From Beijerinckiaceae bacterium (lineage in GTDB: Bacteria; Pseudomonadota; Alphaproteobacteria; Rhizobiales; Beijerinckiaceae): a stretch of DNA of 64,000 nt. Position 1 is the stretch's first letter; the number at the start of each line of letters is the position of its first letter. The translations under genes were made by a program, and so were the position numbers. The notes under the pieces were generated by a model. It saw only the letters and a list, made by a program, of their open reading frames with translations, was not told the origin of the DNA and ran no database searches. The DNA lies in NCBI GenBank assembly GCA_009773635.1, contig WSYC01000005.1, positions 1 to 64,000 of the forward strand. Reading direction: 5' to 3'. This document shows, piece by piece, positions 1 to 9,560 of the stretch.

Positions 1-211
1 TCAGTTCCTGCCGATCCATCCATGCTGACCTCCAACCCAGCCAGAAGCTTGAATCAGAAAATTAGCCCGTTGGGAATCCTGAATGTAAACACCACCTAGC
101 GCATTCGCGGCCGGCCGTTAGGGTTTATGAAGCACTTTGTGCGACGCTGTGTGCCGGATTTCCTTCCGCGATCCTGTCTTCTGAAGCGGAAGCTGACGAC
201 GAGTAGCGTTC

Positions 212-517
212 ATGCGTCCTGTGGTGTCCTGGGCTTTTGCCCTGTCCTGCCTTGCACCGTTCTGTCTCGGTGCGGGTGCGCTTACGGCCCGCGCGGCGGG
301 GTTTGCGATCGATCCTGATCCCAATTCGATGACACTGGGGGAAATCCTCGACCGCGAACGATTGGCAAATGCGCCGCGCCCGGCATTGAGGCCTGCCGCG
401 CTGGCCCCTGCTTCCGCCGAGCCCGTTGTGCCGCAGGGCGTGGTGACCGTGCTGGCACCCCGCACGCGGGGCCCGGTCCGGCAGGTCTACCCCATCCCGC
501 CGCAGCGGCCGGAATAA
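212..517 (+). CDS. small secreted or periplasmic hypothetical protein
   Basis: A 101-residue protein that I do not recognise. Residues 1-28 look like a Sec signal peptide: a hydrophobic stretch ending in an alanine-rich cleavage region (ARAAG). The rest is proline- and alanine-rich with no obvious domain and ends in PPQRPE. It is a lone rightward gene facing the convergent oxidoreductase downstream, and its ribosome binding site is weak. Two overlapping reverse-strand ORFs cover the same bases, but only this frame has a plausible export signal. The existence of the gene is moderately supported; its function is unknown. Confidence 0.5.
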   Translation: MRPVVSWAFALSCLAPFCLGAGALTARAAGFAIDPDPNSMTLGEILDRERLANAPRPALRPAALAPASAEPVVPQGVVTVLAPRTRGPVRQVYPIPPQRPE

Positions 518-545
518 TCCCGAAGCGCCTTCGGGCGGTGACGCT

Positions 546-1550
546 TCACGGGGCAAGATCGAGCATGATCTTGCCGCGGTGGCTGCTCTTTTCCATCAGC
601 TCATGCGCCTCGCGGGTGCGCGCGAGCGGAAACACCGTGTCGATGCGCGGCCGGATCGCGCCAGCCTCGACCAACGGCCAGATGTCGCGGATCACGGCTT
701 TCGCCACGGCGGCCTTCTGTTGCAGCGTGCGCGGGCGCAAGGTTGAGCCGGTATAGGTCAGGCGCCGGACCATCAGGTGGCGGAAGTCGATTTCAGCCTT
801 GGAACCTTGCAGGAAGGCGATCTGCACAAGCCGCCCGTCCAGCGCGAGGCTGCGCAGATTGCGGGCGATATAATCCCCGCCGACCATGTCGAGGATGAGA
901 TCGAGACCGCGCTTGCCGGTCTCACGCGCGATGACCTCGACGAAATCTTCCGCCGCGTAATCGATCACGATATCCGCACCGAGATCGCGGCAGAACGCGC
1001 CCTTGTCCGCGCCGCGCGCCGAGGTGAAGACGCGCGCACCCCAGGCCTTCGCCATCTGGATCGCGATCGAGCCGATGCCGCTTGAACCGCCATGGACAAG
1101 AAAGTCCTCGCCCTTCGCGAGGCGTCCGCGCGTGATGATGTTGTCGTAGACGGTGAGCACGTTCTCCGGCAGCGCGGCGGCTTCGAGAAGGCTCAGGCCG
1201 TCGGGGACGGGCATCGCCAGCGGCGCATCGACAAGGCAGAATTCAGCGTAGCCGCCACCCGCGACCAGCGCGGTGATGGTTTCGCCAACACCAAGCCCCT
1301 GCACACCGTCACCGAGCGCAACGATCTCGCCGGCAATCTCCAACCCGGGAATGTCGGGCGCGCCCGGCGGCGGCGGATAAGCCCCGGCGCGCTGGGCGCA
1401 ATCCGGACGATTGACGCCGGCGAAGGCGACCTTCGCCAACACTTGCCCCGGGCCGGGGCGCGGAACCGGTGCGCTTTCAAGCGCGATCACCTCGGGGCCA
1501 CCGGGGGCGGTGAAGCGGATCTGCCGCATGACATCGGGAAGGCTTGGCAT
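546..1550 (-). CDS. NAD(P)H quinone oxidoreductase, zinc-free MDR family
   Basis: A 334-residue medium-chain reductase of the QOR/PIG3 type, expected to reduce quinones or enones with NADPH in the cytoplasm. The N-terminal GroES-like half opens with RQIRFTAPGGPEV and carries GVNRPDCAQRAG. The Rossmann half has the nucleotide-binding motif VHGGSSGIGSIA and the later motif LDMVGG. No structural-zinc cysteine cluster is seen, as usual for this subfamily. The ORF track begins 32 codons earlier; I chose the ATG at 1550 (MPSLPDVMRQ) because AAGGA precedes it and homologues start near this point. It is divergent from the FAD oxidase gene. The physiological substrate cannot be told from sequence. Confidence 0.85.
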   Translation of the reverse strand: MPSLPDVMRQIRFTAPGGPEVIALESAPVPRPGPGQVLAKVAFAGVNRPDCAQRAGAYPPPPGAPDIPGLEIAGEIVALGDGVQGLGVGETITALVAGGGYAEFCLVDAPLAMPVPDGLSLLEAAALPENVLTVYDNIITRGRLAKGEDFLVHGGSSGIGSIAIQMAKAWGARVFTSARGADKGAFCRDLGADIVIDYAAEDFVEVIARETGKRGLDLILDMVGGDYIARNLRSLALDGRLVQIAFLQGSKAEIDFRHLMVRRLTYTGSTLRPRTLQQKAAVAKAVIRDIWPLVEAGAIRPRIDTVFPLARTREAHELMEKSSHRGKIMLDLAP

Positions 1551-1725
1551 GAGATGGATCCTTGTCAGGCGTGAAGCCGAGGGGGCGGAGCCCTCGCCGG
1601 AAGGGGCTGGGACCTCTGAGATAGAGTTGGGCGTGGGCAAGGTCAAACGCGTTGCCGAGCGGCTTCCAACGCGATAATCCGAAGTGGACAGGCAGCGTCT
1701 GCTGCCGCATCCGGAGCCCGCAAGA

Positions 1726-3174
1726 ATGACTGCATTGCCACCCGGTTTTCTCGATCAGGCCCGCGTGATTGTCGGCGAGGCTGATGTCCTCACCGATGCG
1801 GATGCGATCGCGCCCTATCTCGTCGAAACGCGCGGGCTGCATCAGGGCCGTGCGGAGGCGGTGTTCCGGCCGCGCTCGACGGCAGAGGTTGCAGCGCTCG
1901 CTCGCCTTGCCCATGGCGCAGGCGTGCCGTTTCTCGCCATCGGCGGCAATACCGGGCTTGTCGGTGGCGGTGTGCCGTTCGGCGGCATCGTGATCTCGCT
2001 CGCCCGCCTCAACCACATCCGCGCGGTCGATCCCGCCAATGCGACCATGACGCTCGAGGCCGGCGTCATTCTCCAGAACGTGCAGGATGCCGCGCGCAAG
2101 GCGGGCTTTCTGTTCCCGCTGTCGCTGGGCTCGGAAGGCTCCTGCACCATCGGCGGCAATATCTCGACCAACGCCGGCGGCACCGGCGTGCTGCGCTACG
2201 GCAACACGCGCGATCTCGTCCTCGGACTGGAGGTCGTTATGCCCGATGGCGCTGTTCTCAATGGGCTCGGGGGTCTTCGGAAGGATAATTCCGGCTACGA
2301 TCTCAAGCATCTTTTCATCGGGTCCGAAGGCACGCTCGGCATCGTCACGGCGGCGGTCGTCAAGCTGTTTCCTTTGCCGAGAAGCCGCGTCACCGCATTC
2401 GCGGGCGCGTCTTCGGTGCACAAGATCGTGGACCTCTTCGAGCGCTTGCGCGCGGTGGCGGGCGAGCGGCTGACGACCTTCGAATTCCTGCCGCGCTTCG
2501 GGCTGGAGCTGGTGCTGCGCCATGCTGCGAAGACACGCGACCCGCTGTCCTCGGCACATCTTACTTACGCGATGGTGGAACTGACTTCGCCGGAGGTCGA
2601 CGCGCCGCTGGAAGATCTTCTGGCTGAGGTGCTGGAGACCGCGCTGGAAGCCGAGGAAATCGAGGACGCGACGATTGCCGCCAGCGAGGCGCAGGCCGGT
2701 GATTTCTGGCGGCTGCGCGAATTGCTCGCCGAATGCCAGAAATTCGAGGGCGGGTCGATCAAGCACGATGTCTCCGTGCCGATCAGCGCTGTCGCGGACT
2801 TCGTTGCCGAGACGAGCCTCGCCTGCGAGGCGGAAATGCCCGGCATTCGTGTCTGCGCCTTCGGGCATATCGGCGATGGCAACATCCACTTCAACCTTTC
2901 CCAGCCCGTCGGCATGGAGAAGCAGGCGTTCCTGGCACAGTGGCATCATTTCAACACGCTGGTGCATGATGCCGTCCATGCGCGTGGTGGCTCGATCGCA
3001 GCAGAGCACGGCGTCGGGCTCAACAAGCGCGACGAGCTGCTCGCCTACAAGGACCCTGTGGCCCTGGCCCTCATGGTGCGGATCAAGCAGGCGCTCGACC
3101 CTCAGAACCTCCTCAACCCCGGCAAGGTCGTCCGCATCGGGAACGACCTGCCGATGTTCACGCCGGGCAACTAG
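1726..3174 (+). CDS. FAD-binding oxidoreductase, GlcD / D-2-hydroxyacid dehydrogenase type
   Basis: A protein of about 482 residues of the FAD_binding_4 plus FAD-oxidase C-terminal family, which includes GlcD, D-lactate dehydrogenase and D-2-hydroxyglutarate dehydrogenase. The PP-loop region reads AIGGNTGLVGGGVPFGG, followed by GSEGSCTIGGNISTNAGG and GSEGTLGIVT, all typical of the FAD site. The C-terminal domain contains GHIGDGNIHFN and AEHGVGLNKRDEL, the metal and substrate region of this family. The likely start is the internal ATG at codon 15 of the tracked ORF (MTALPPGFLDQ). It would oxidise a D-2-hydroxy acid to a 2-keto acid and pass electrons to an acceptor; the exact substrate is open. 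It stands alone between oppositely oriented genes. Confidence 0.88.
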   Translation: MTALPPGFLDQARVIVGEADVLTDADAIAPYLVETRGLHQGRAEAVFRPRSTAEVAALARLAHGAGVPFLAIGGNTGLVGGGVPFGGIVISLARLNHIRAVDPANATMTLEAGVILQNVQDAARKAGFLFPLSLGSEGSCTIGGNISTNAGGTGVLRYGNTRDLVLGLEVVMPDGAVLNGLGGLRKDNSGYDLKHLFIGSEGTLGIVTAAVVKLFPLPRSRVTAFAGASSVHKIVDLFERLRAVAGERLTTFEFLPRFGLELVLRHAAKTRDPLSSAHLTYAMVELTSPEVDAPLEDLLAEVLETALEAEEIEDATIAASEAQAGDFWRLRELLAECQKFEGGSIKHDVSVPISAVADFVAETSLACEAEMPGIRVCAFGHIGDGNIHFNLSQPVGMEKQAFLAQWHHFNTLVHDAVHARGGSIAAEHGVGLNKRDELLAYKDPVALALMVRIKQALDPQNLLNPGKVVRIGNDLPMFTPGN

Positions 3175-3177
3175 CCG

Positions 3178-4554
3178 TTATTCCGATCCATGCGTGCTGG
3201 CTGCAGCCTCGGCAGCCGCCTCGGCGCGGGATTTGACGCCGTTGAAATAGAGGTTCAGCACCACCGCCGAAACGGCGGCGAGCAGGATGCCGGAATGCAG
3301 CAGCGGTGCCATCGCCTTCGGCATGTACTGGAAGAACTTCGGCGCCACGAGCGGGATCATCCCGAAGCCGACCGAGATCGCGACGACGTAGAGATTGTTG
3401 CGGCTTGAGGCAAAATCCACCGCCGAAAGAATGCGGATGCCGGTTGCCGCAACCATACCGAACATCACGAGGCCGGCGCCGCCGAGCACGAAGACCGGCA
3501 CGCTTTCAACCAGCTGCGCCAGTTTTGGCGTCAGCCCCAGCGCCACGAGAATGACACCGCCCATTACGCAGACAAAGCGCGAGCGCACCCCGGTGACGCC
3601 GACGAGCCCGACATTCTGCGAGAACGAGGTATAGGGGAAGGTGTTGAAGACGCCGCCGATCAGCGTGCCGACGCCATCGGCGCGGAGGCCGCGCGTCAGG
3701 TCCTCCTCGGTGACGGCTTTGCCGGTCATCGCGCCGAGCGCGAGGAACATCCCGGTCGATTCGATCATCACCACGATCATGACGAGGCACATCGTGATGA
3801 TGGCCACCGGCTCGAACACCGGCATGCCGAAATGGAACGGAAGCACCACGCCGAACCACGGCGCGGCGGCAACCTTTGCGAAGCTCATCTTGCCGATCAG
3901 GATCGCGACAACCGAGCCCAGCACGATGCCGAGCAGCACCGAGATGTTCGACAGGAATCCCTTGCCGTATTTGGTGATCGCCAGAATGGACAGGAGCACG
4001 AAGGTCGCGACACCAAGATGCACGGGATCACCGTAGCTCGGCAGCGTATCGACCGGCGCGCCTGCTGCCCAGTTGATGCCGATGCGCATCAGCGAAATGC
4101 CGATGACGAGAATGATCGTGCCGGTGACCACGGGGGGAAAAAACCGCAGCATGCGCGAGACAAACGGCGCGATCAGCACACCGAACACACCGGCGGCGAT
4201 CACCGAGCCATAGATGAGGTTGAGCGTCTGCTCCTTGGGCACGCCCGCCGCCTTGCCCGCCCCGATCATCGCCAGCATCGGCGCAACGGAGGCGAAGGTC
4301 ACGCCCATCATCACGGGAAGGCGGATGCCGACACCCGGAAACCCGAACGCCTGAATGAGCGTGACGATCCCGCAGGCAAAAAGATCGGCGTTGATCAGAA
4401 ACGCGATATCCGCCGGGCCAAGATCAAGTGCACGCCCGACGATCAGCGGCACGGCAACGGCGCCGGCATACATCACCAGCACGTGTTGCAGGCCGAGCGC
4501 GCCGAGGCGTGCAGGTGGCAACATCTGGTCCACAGCATGTGGTGAAGTGCTCAT
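3178..4554 (-). CDS. NCS2 family xanthine/uric acid permease
   Basis: A polytopic permease of 458 residues, nucleobase:cation symporter 2 family. The opening MLPPARLGALGLQHVLVMYAGAVAVPLIVG is characteristic, and about 12-14 hydrophobic segments follow, including the conserved ESTGMFLALGAMTGK region. It is the last gene of the leftward xdhA-xdhB-xdhC operon, 73 bp after xdhC, so it probably imports the purine (xanthine, hypoxanthine or urate) used by that enzyme. The start is the ATG at 4554, preceded by a purine-rich GGGGGAAACG site, rather than the longer tracked ORF. It converges almost end-to-end with the FAD oxidase gene. The family call is firm; the exact purine is inferred from context. 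Confidence 0.9.
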   Translation of the reverse strand: MSTSPHAVDQMLPPARLGALGLQHVLVMYAGAVAVPLIVGRALDLGPADIAFLINADLFACGIVTLIQAFGFPGVGIRLPVMMGVTFASVAPMLAMIGAGKAAGVPKEQTLNLIYGSVIAAGVFGVLIAPFVSRMLRFFPPVVTGTIILVIGISLMRIGINWAAGAPVDTLPSYGDPVHLGVATFVLLSILAITKYGKGFLSNISVLLGIVLGSVVAILIGKMSFAKVAAAPWFGVVLPFHFGMPVFEPVAIITMCLVMIVVMIESTGMFLALGAMTGKAVTEEDLTRGLRADGVGTLIGGVFNTFPYTSFSQNVGLVGVTGVRSRFVCVMGGVILVALGLTPKLAQLVESVPVFVLGGAGLVMFGMVAATGIRILSAVDFASSRNNLYVVAISVGFGMIPLVAPKFFQYMPKAMAPLLHSGILLAAVSAVVLNLYFNGVKSRAEAAAEAAASTHGSE

Positions 4555-4627
4555 CGTTTCCCCCCTGATCTGCCGCTCCGTTGCTCGGAAGCGGACCTTT
4601 ACCGACAGCAAAGACCATGCCAGTGGA

Positions 4628-5629
4628 TTATGCAAGCGCACTGGTTTTCCGGCGAAAGACCCGGTCAGGGAGCGGGCAGGGTGCTGTGTTCAGCGGCAGT
4701 CTGACGCTTTCATGCCGCTGGCGGAGAAGCTGCACCACAACGCCGGCCGCGATGATCGCCGGTTCCTTGCTACCGAGGTCAGGCAGGCCGATCGGGCAGA
4801 TCAGACGGGTGATATCGGCGTCGGTCAGGCCCAGCGCCCGCAGCCGTCCGGCAAAACGCGCCCGCTTGGTCGCACTGCCGATGACGCCGGTGAACGTGAT
4901 CGCCGGGTTCTGAAGCGCCGCCGCGACGAGATCGAAATCGAGCACATGGCTATGCGTGATCGCGAGCATCAAGGTGCCGGGTTCGGCCGAGGTAACGAGA
5001 TCGACCGGATTGTCTGCCAGAATGGCGGTTGTATTCGCGGGCTGATGGCACGGAAAGGCTTCGGCGCGCGGATCAATCCAGCGCACACAAAATGGCAGCG
5101 GCGCGAGCGCCAGCACCAGCGCCCGGCCGATATGCCCGGCACCGAACAGCAGCACCGGCGTTCGCCGCATGCCGAATTCCTCCCGGAGGACGCCGGGCTG
5201 GGGAGGGTGGGAAGGGCCATCCGGCGTGCGGATCACGATTCCCCGCGCATCCGGCATCCCCGTTGTTACAAACATGCCCGTCGCCTCGACGCCGGCAAGC
5301 GGCGCAATCCAACGGTGATCAGCTTCGGCGAAGGCCTCGAAGCGCAGGCTCACGCGTCCGCCGCAGCATTGGCCGAGGTCCGGCCCGAGCACGAGGCTGC
5401 GGGTGATGCCCCGGCCATCGGGATGCGTTGCCAGCAGCCGCGCCGCCTCCGACAGCGCCTGCCATTCGAGCGCGCCGCCGCCGATAGTGCCGGAATAGCC
5501 GCCGCCGGCGGTCGCGAGCATGCGCGCCCCGGCCTCGCGTGGGCTGGAACCTTCCGCCGCCACCACCGTGATCAGGCACGCGCGCTCGCCACGGGTGAGG
5601 CCATCGGCAATGCGCTGCCAGATCGTCAC
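4628..5629 (-). CDS. xdhC: xanthine dehydrogenase accessory protein XdhC
   Basis: A 333-residue XdhC/CoxI-family protein. It binds molybdenum cofactor and helps insert the sulfurated form into xanthine dehydrogenase. The N-terminal XdhC_CoxI domain contains VVAAEGSSPREAGARML and GTIGGGALEW; the C-terminal Rossmann-like domain contains LFGAGHIGRALV and the family motif FTGVIGSATKRARF. Its start overlaps the xdhB stop by 4 bp (ATGA), so the two are probably translationally coupled. Length and motif order fit the family. Confidence 0.93.
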   Translation of the reverse strand: MTIWQRIADGLTRGERACLITVVAAEGSSPREAGARMLATAGGGYSGTIGGGALEWQALSEAARLLATHPDGRGITRSLVLGPDLGQCCGGRVSLRFEAFAEADHRWIAPLAGVEATGMFVTTGMPDARGIVIRTPDGPSHPPQPGVLREEFGMRRTPVLLFGAGHIGRALVLALAPLPFCVRWIDPRAEAFPCHQPANTTAILADNPVDLVTSAEPGTLMLAITHSHVLDFDLVAAALQNPAITFTGVIGSATKRARFAGRLRALGLTDADITRLICPIGLPDLGSKEPAIIAAGVVVQLLRQRHESVRLPLNTAPCPLPDRVFRRKTSALA

Positions 5630-7932
5630 GCTGCCGGGCTCCGCTGCCGGTCGAGCGCATCGAGAATGGCTTCGGGCGTTGCGGGCGCACGCAGCGTCAC
5701 CGGCCGGCCCGGTCTGACCGCATGGATCGCGTCCGCGATGGCGGAAAAAACCGAGATCGCCAGCATCACCGGCGGCTCGCCCACCGCCTTCGAGCGATAG
5801 ATCGCGTCCTCATGGTTCGGCTCGTCCCACAGCGTGACGCGGAAATGCGCCGGAATATCCGAGGCGACGGGGATCTTGTAGGTCGAGGGCGCATGCGTCC
5901 GGAGCCGGCCCTCGCCGTCGAACACCAGCTCTTCCGTGGTTAGCCAGCCGAGCCCCTGCACGAAGCCGCCCTCGATCTGGCCGATATCGATGGCCGGGTT
6001 CAGCGAATGCCCGCAATCATGCAGGATATCGACCGTTTCGAGCTTCATTTCGCCGGTCATGGTGTCGATCACCACCTCGGAACAGGCGGCGCCATAGGCG
6101 AAGTAGAAGAATGGCCGGCCGGTCTGCTGCTGGCGATCCCAGGTGATGCCGGGGGTCGCGTAGTAGCCGGTCGAGGAGAGGGCGATGCGGTCGAGATAGC
6201 AGGCCTTCGCCAGCTCGGCGAAAGTCATCGACGCTTCCCCGGCGAGCACGCGGCCATGCGCGAAATGCACGGCCTCCACCGGCATACCGAGCCGCCGCGC
6301 GGCTTCCGCCGCCATGCGATCCCGGATGGTCCGCGCCGCGATCTTCGCCGCCATGCCGTTGAGATCGGAGCCGGAAGATGCGGCGGTTGGCGCGGTATTC
6401 GGCACTTTGGCGGTGCTGGTCGCCGTGATCTTCACGCGCTCGATCGGCACGCCGAACTCATCCGCCACAATCTGCGCGACCTTGGTGTTGAGGCCCTGCC
6501 CCATCTCGGTGCCGCCGTGGTTGAGCATCACCGAGCCATCGGAATAGACATGCACCAGCGCGCCGGCCTGGTTGAGGTGCTTCAGCGTGAAGGAAATCCC
6601 GAATTTCACCGGCGTCAGCGCAATCCCGCGCTTGAGGATCGGGGATGCCGCGTTGAACGCCGCAATCTCCTCCCGTCGTGCCCGGTAGCGTGAGGAGCGC
6701 TCCAGCGCGTCGATGATGGGGGACAGGGTTTCGCAGTCGAACACCTGCATGCCGTAGGGCGTGATGTCGCGCCCGGTCCGGTAGAGGTTATCCTTCCTCA
6801 CATCGAGCGGATCGCGCCCGAGTGTATGGGCGATGGCATCGATGACGCATTCCATGGCCAGCACCCCTTGCGGGCCGCCGAACCCGCGAAACGCGGTGTT
6901 GGAGACGGTATTCGTTTTCAGCCGGCGCGAGGCGATCCGCGCATGCGGGAGGAAATAGGCGTTGTCCGAATGGAACATCGTGCGATCGACGACGCCGAGA
7001 CTGAGATCGGCGGAATAGCCGCAGCGGGCGAGGTGCTCGATGTCATAAGCCGCGATCACGCCGCGATCATCGAACCCCACCGTATAGCGCGAGCGGAAAT
7101 CATGGCGCTTGCCGGTGAGCGCGAAATCATCGTCGCGGTCGAGGCGCAGCTTGCAGGGCTTGCCGGTGACCTGTGCCGCCAGCGCGGCAATGGCAGCCCA
7201 GTGACTTGCCTGGCTTTCCTTGCCGCCGAACCCGCCGCCCATCCGGCGGCACTCGACCGTGACGGCATGATCGGCAAGGCCGAGCACGCGCGCGACGATA
7301 TGCTGCACCTCGCTCGGGTGCTGCGTCGAGGAATGGACGAAGATATCGCCGCCTTCGCCGGGGATCGCGAGGGCGATCTGACCTTCGAGATAGAAGTGCT
7401 CCTGCCCGCCGATCTCGATCTCGCCGGCAAGGCGGTGCGGCGCCCCCTTCAGGGCCGGATCCGGTGTTCCGCGCAGGAACGCATAATCCGGCAGCACGGT
7501 TTCGCCGGTCTCGAGTGCATCCGCAATGTCGACGGCGGGCAGTTCCGGCACGGCCTCGATGCGGGCGCGGCGGGCAGCCTTGCGCGCGATCCTGCGCGTG
7601 GTCGCGACAACCGCGAAGACCGGCTGGGCGTGAAAGCTGATCTCGTCGTCAGCGAACATCGGTTCATCCCCGAGCGCGGGGGAGACGTCGTTCTTGCCGG
7701 GGATATCGGCGGCGGTCAGTACTGCGACGACCCCCGGTTTGGCGCGGATCGCGTCGAGATCGAGCGCGACGAGCCGCCCGCGGGCAATCGGTGCGAGGCC
7801 AAGCGCGATATGCAGCGTGCCCTGCGGCTCCGGGAGATCGTCGATATAGGGCGCGGAGCCCGTGACATGGCGGATCGCGCTGTCATGTGGCAGGGGCTTG
7901 CGCACTGCATTGAGCGTGGTGCGATCAGGCAT
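5626..7932 (-). CDS. xdhB: xanthine dehydrogenase molybdopterin-binding subunit
   Basis: A protein of about 768 residues, the large subunit of the bacterial xanthine dehydrogenase, which hydroxylates hypoxanthine and xanthine to urate. The N-terminal a/b hammerhead begins near HVTGSAPYIDDLPEPQG; the cofactor domain carries RRMGGGFGGKESQ and FRGFGGPQG. The C-terminal GEPPVMLAISVF holds the expected catalytic glutamate. I start it at the ATG at 7932 (MPDRTTLNAV), which overlaps the end of xdhA by 8 bp; the tracked ORF is 9 codons longer. It is the second gene of a purine-oxidation operon. Confidence 0.95.
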   Translation of the reverse strand: MPDRTTLNAVRKPLPHDSAIRHVTGSAPYIDDLPEPQGTLHIALGLAPIARGRLVALDLDAIRAKPGVVAVLTAADIPGKNDVSPALGDEPMFADDEISFHAQPVFAVVATTRRIARKAARRARIEAVPELPAVDIADALETGETVLPDYAFLRGTPDPALKGAPHRLAGEIEIGGQEHFYLEGQIALAIPGEGGDIFVHSSTQHPSEVQHIVARVLGLADHAVTVECRRMGGGFGGKESQASHWAAIAALAAQVTGKPCKLRLDRDDDFALTGKRHDFRSRYTVGFDDRGVIAAYDIEHLARCGYSADLSLGVVDRTMFHSDNAYFLPHARIASRRLKTNTVSNTAFRGFGGPQGVLAMECVIDAIAHTLGRDPLDVRKDNLYRTGRDITPYGMQVFDCETLSPIIDALERSSRYRARREEIAAFNAASPILKRGIALTPVKFGISFTLKHLNQAGALVHVYSDGSVMLNHGGTEMGQGLNTKVAQIVADEFGVPIERVKITATSTAKVPNTAPTAASSGSDLNGMAAKIAARTIRDRMAAEAARRLGMPVEAVHFAHGRVLAGEASMTFAELAKACYLDRIALSSTGYYATPGITWDRQQQTGRPFFYFAYGAACSEVVIDTMTGEMKLETVDILHDCGHSLNPAIDIGQIEGGFVQGLGWLTTEELVFDGEGRLRTHAPSTYKIPVASDIPAHFRVTLWDEPNHEDAIYRSKAVGEPPVMLAISVFSAIADAIHAVRPGRPVTLRAPATPEAILDALDRQRSPAA

Positions 7933-9397
7933 TTTCGGCCTCCGATCCCCGCGCGACAATCCGCGTCCGCGAACGCGTCCCGGCGATCTCGGTCAGGGCC
8001 TTGCCGAGAAGCGCGCGGGCAACGCGGGCACGGTAGGCGGCGGAAGCGCGCATATCGCTGATCGGCTGGAAATCACGGTCGAGCGCCTGCACGGCGGGCA
8101 TCCAGTCGTGCGGGGTATCGATGGCGGCGCCAATCAGCGCTGCCTCGGTTTCCCGCGCGCGTTTCGGCGTACCGGCCATGCCGCCGAACGCGATCCGCGC
8201 TTGCGAGATGATGCTGCCCTCGAGCGTGATCATGAACGCGCCAAGCAGGGAGGAAATATCCTCGTCGAAGCGCTTCGAGATCTTGAAGGCGCGGAAATGT
8301 CGTCCCGGCGTCAGGCGCGGAATGGTCAGCCCTGTCACGATCTCGCCGGGCTCACGGTCCTGCCGACCGTAATCGATGAAGAAATCCTCGAGCGCGAGAT
8401 CGCGCACCAGATCGCGCAATCTCAGGTGAACGCTGGCTCCCAGAGCAATGAGTGCCGGGGCGAGATCGCCGATCGGCGAGCCATTGGCGATATTGCCGCC
8501 GATGGTGCCGGAGGCCCGCACCTGCGCCGAGCCGAAGCGCAGCATCAGGGTTTCAAGGTCGGGATCGAGCCGCGCAAGAAAGGGCAGGGCGCGCGCATGG
8601 GTAACCCCCGCGCCGAGGAACAGCGCCGCTTCACCATCCACGATCTCGGTGAGGGCCGCGACATGGTTCAGGGCGACGACCTTGGGCATGGCAACGAGCT
8701 TCTTCGTGATCCACAGGCCGGCATCGGTCGCCCCGGCGATCACGGTTGCCTCCGGATGGGCGGCGGTGAGCTCGCAGAGCGTATCGAGGCTCGCGGGTGC
8801 GGCAAAAAAGCGCTCCTCGTTGCCAACAAGGATATCGCGGTTGTCCGGGAGCGCCCGCAGGGCCGCGAGCCGTTCGGCGCCCTGCCGCGAGAAGGGATCA
8901 TCCACGGTGCCAGCCAGCGCTTCTCCGGCGGCATCGAGAATCGGGCGATACCCCGTGCAGCGGCAGAGATTGCCGGCGAGACAGGCGGTGATCGCCTCGC
9001 GGGTGACGGGGCGCTCGGCCTCGTGGTAGGCGGCGAACAGGCTCATCACGATGCCCGGCGTGCAGAACCCGCATTGCGAGGCATGATGGCGCACCATCGC
9101 CGCCTGGATCGGGTGCAACTCGCCGTTTGCAGCCAGATCCTCGATTGTCAGGACTTCCGCACCATCGACCTGCCCGAGCAGCAGGATACAGGCGTTGACG
9201 GGCTCGTGGCGGATGCGATCACCCTCGGCGCGCGCGAGAACGACCGTGCAGGCTCCGCAATCGCCCTCGTTGCAGCCTTCCTTCGTGCCGGTGGCGTGCA
9301 TCTCCTCCCGCAGCCATTCCAGCAGCGTTGTCGATGGATCGAAGCTGGAAATCTCACGGGCCTGGCCGCAGAAAATGAAGCGGATCGATCGGCGCAT
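7925..9397 (-). CDS. xdhA: xanthine dehydrogenase small subunit (2Fe-2S and FAD)
   Basis: A 490-residue subunit with two [2Fe-2S] domains followed by an FAD domain. The ferredoxin-type cluster is in CNEGDCGACTVVL; the second cluster uses CGFCTPGIVMSL and CLAGNLCRCTGYRPI. The FAD domain includes ATVIAGATDAG and ASGTIGGNIANGSPIGD. It relays electrons from the molybdenum site to NAD+. The start at 9397 (MRRSIRFIFCG) has AAGGGG upstream and fits homologues; the tracked ORF runs 41 codons further without similarity. It is first in the xdhABC-permease operon and divergent from the Bug receptor gene. Confidence 0.95.
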   Translation of the reverse strand: MRRSIRFIFCGQAREISSFDPSTTLLEWLREEMHATGTKEGCNEGDCGACTVVLARAEGDRIRHEPVNACILLLGQVDGAEVLTIEDLAANGELHPIQAAMVRHHASQCGFCTPGIVMSLFAAYHEAERPVTREAITACLAGNLCRCTGYRPILDAAGEALAGTVDDPFSRQGAERLAALRALPDNRDILVGNEERFFAAPASLDTLCELTAAHPEATVIAGATDAGLWITKKLVAMPKVVALNHVAALTEIVDGEAALFLGAGVTHARALPFLARLDPDLETLMLRFGSAQVRASGTIGGNIANGSPIGDLAPALIALGASVHLRLRDLVRDLALEDFFIDYGRQDREPGEIVTGLTIPRLTPGRHFRAFKISKRFDEDISSLLGAFMITLEGSIISQARIAFGGMAGTPKRARETEAALIGAAIDTPHDWMPAVQALDRDFQPISDMRASAAYRARVARALLGKALTEIAGTRSRTRIVARGSEAENA

Positions 9398-9494
9398 GCA
9401 GCCCCTTTCGAGGGTTGTTCCCCGGCCACATCCTGCCGGGGACAAAAGAAGTCCTTGCATGGTTCTCCGGCTTTGCAGAAACTTCAAGTGCCGA

Positions 9495-9514
9495 GGTGCA
9501 CCGTGATGCGCATC
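9495..9514. promoter_or_regulatory. paired small palindromes between xdhA and the Bug receptor gene
   Basis: Two perfect palindromes, GGTGCACC and GATGCGCATC, sit 2 bp apart in the 163-bp divergent intergenic region. Such an arrangement could be a regulator site for the purine operon or for the receptor gene. Short palindromes are common in GC-rich DNA, so this is weak evidence. Confidence 0.2.
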
Positions 9515-9560
9515 GGCCATAACGAATGCCCGAAAAGGGCACGCTCCTGAGGAGGAAACG

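Noticed and set aside
1-211. Search for a gene or RNA at the left edge
   Set aside because: No start with a ribosome binding site, no tRNA-like fold and no family motif was seen in these bases.
522-547. Possible hairpin GAAGCG...CGCTTC between the first two genes
   Set aside because: Only 6-bp arms with a 14-base loop and no T-run; too weak to call a terminator.
7862-9550. 562-aa plus-strand ORF over xdhA
   Set aside because: Antisense to a subunit with all [2Fe-2S] motifs intact.
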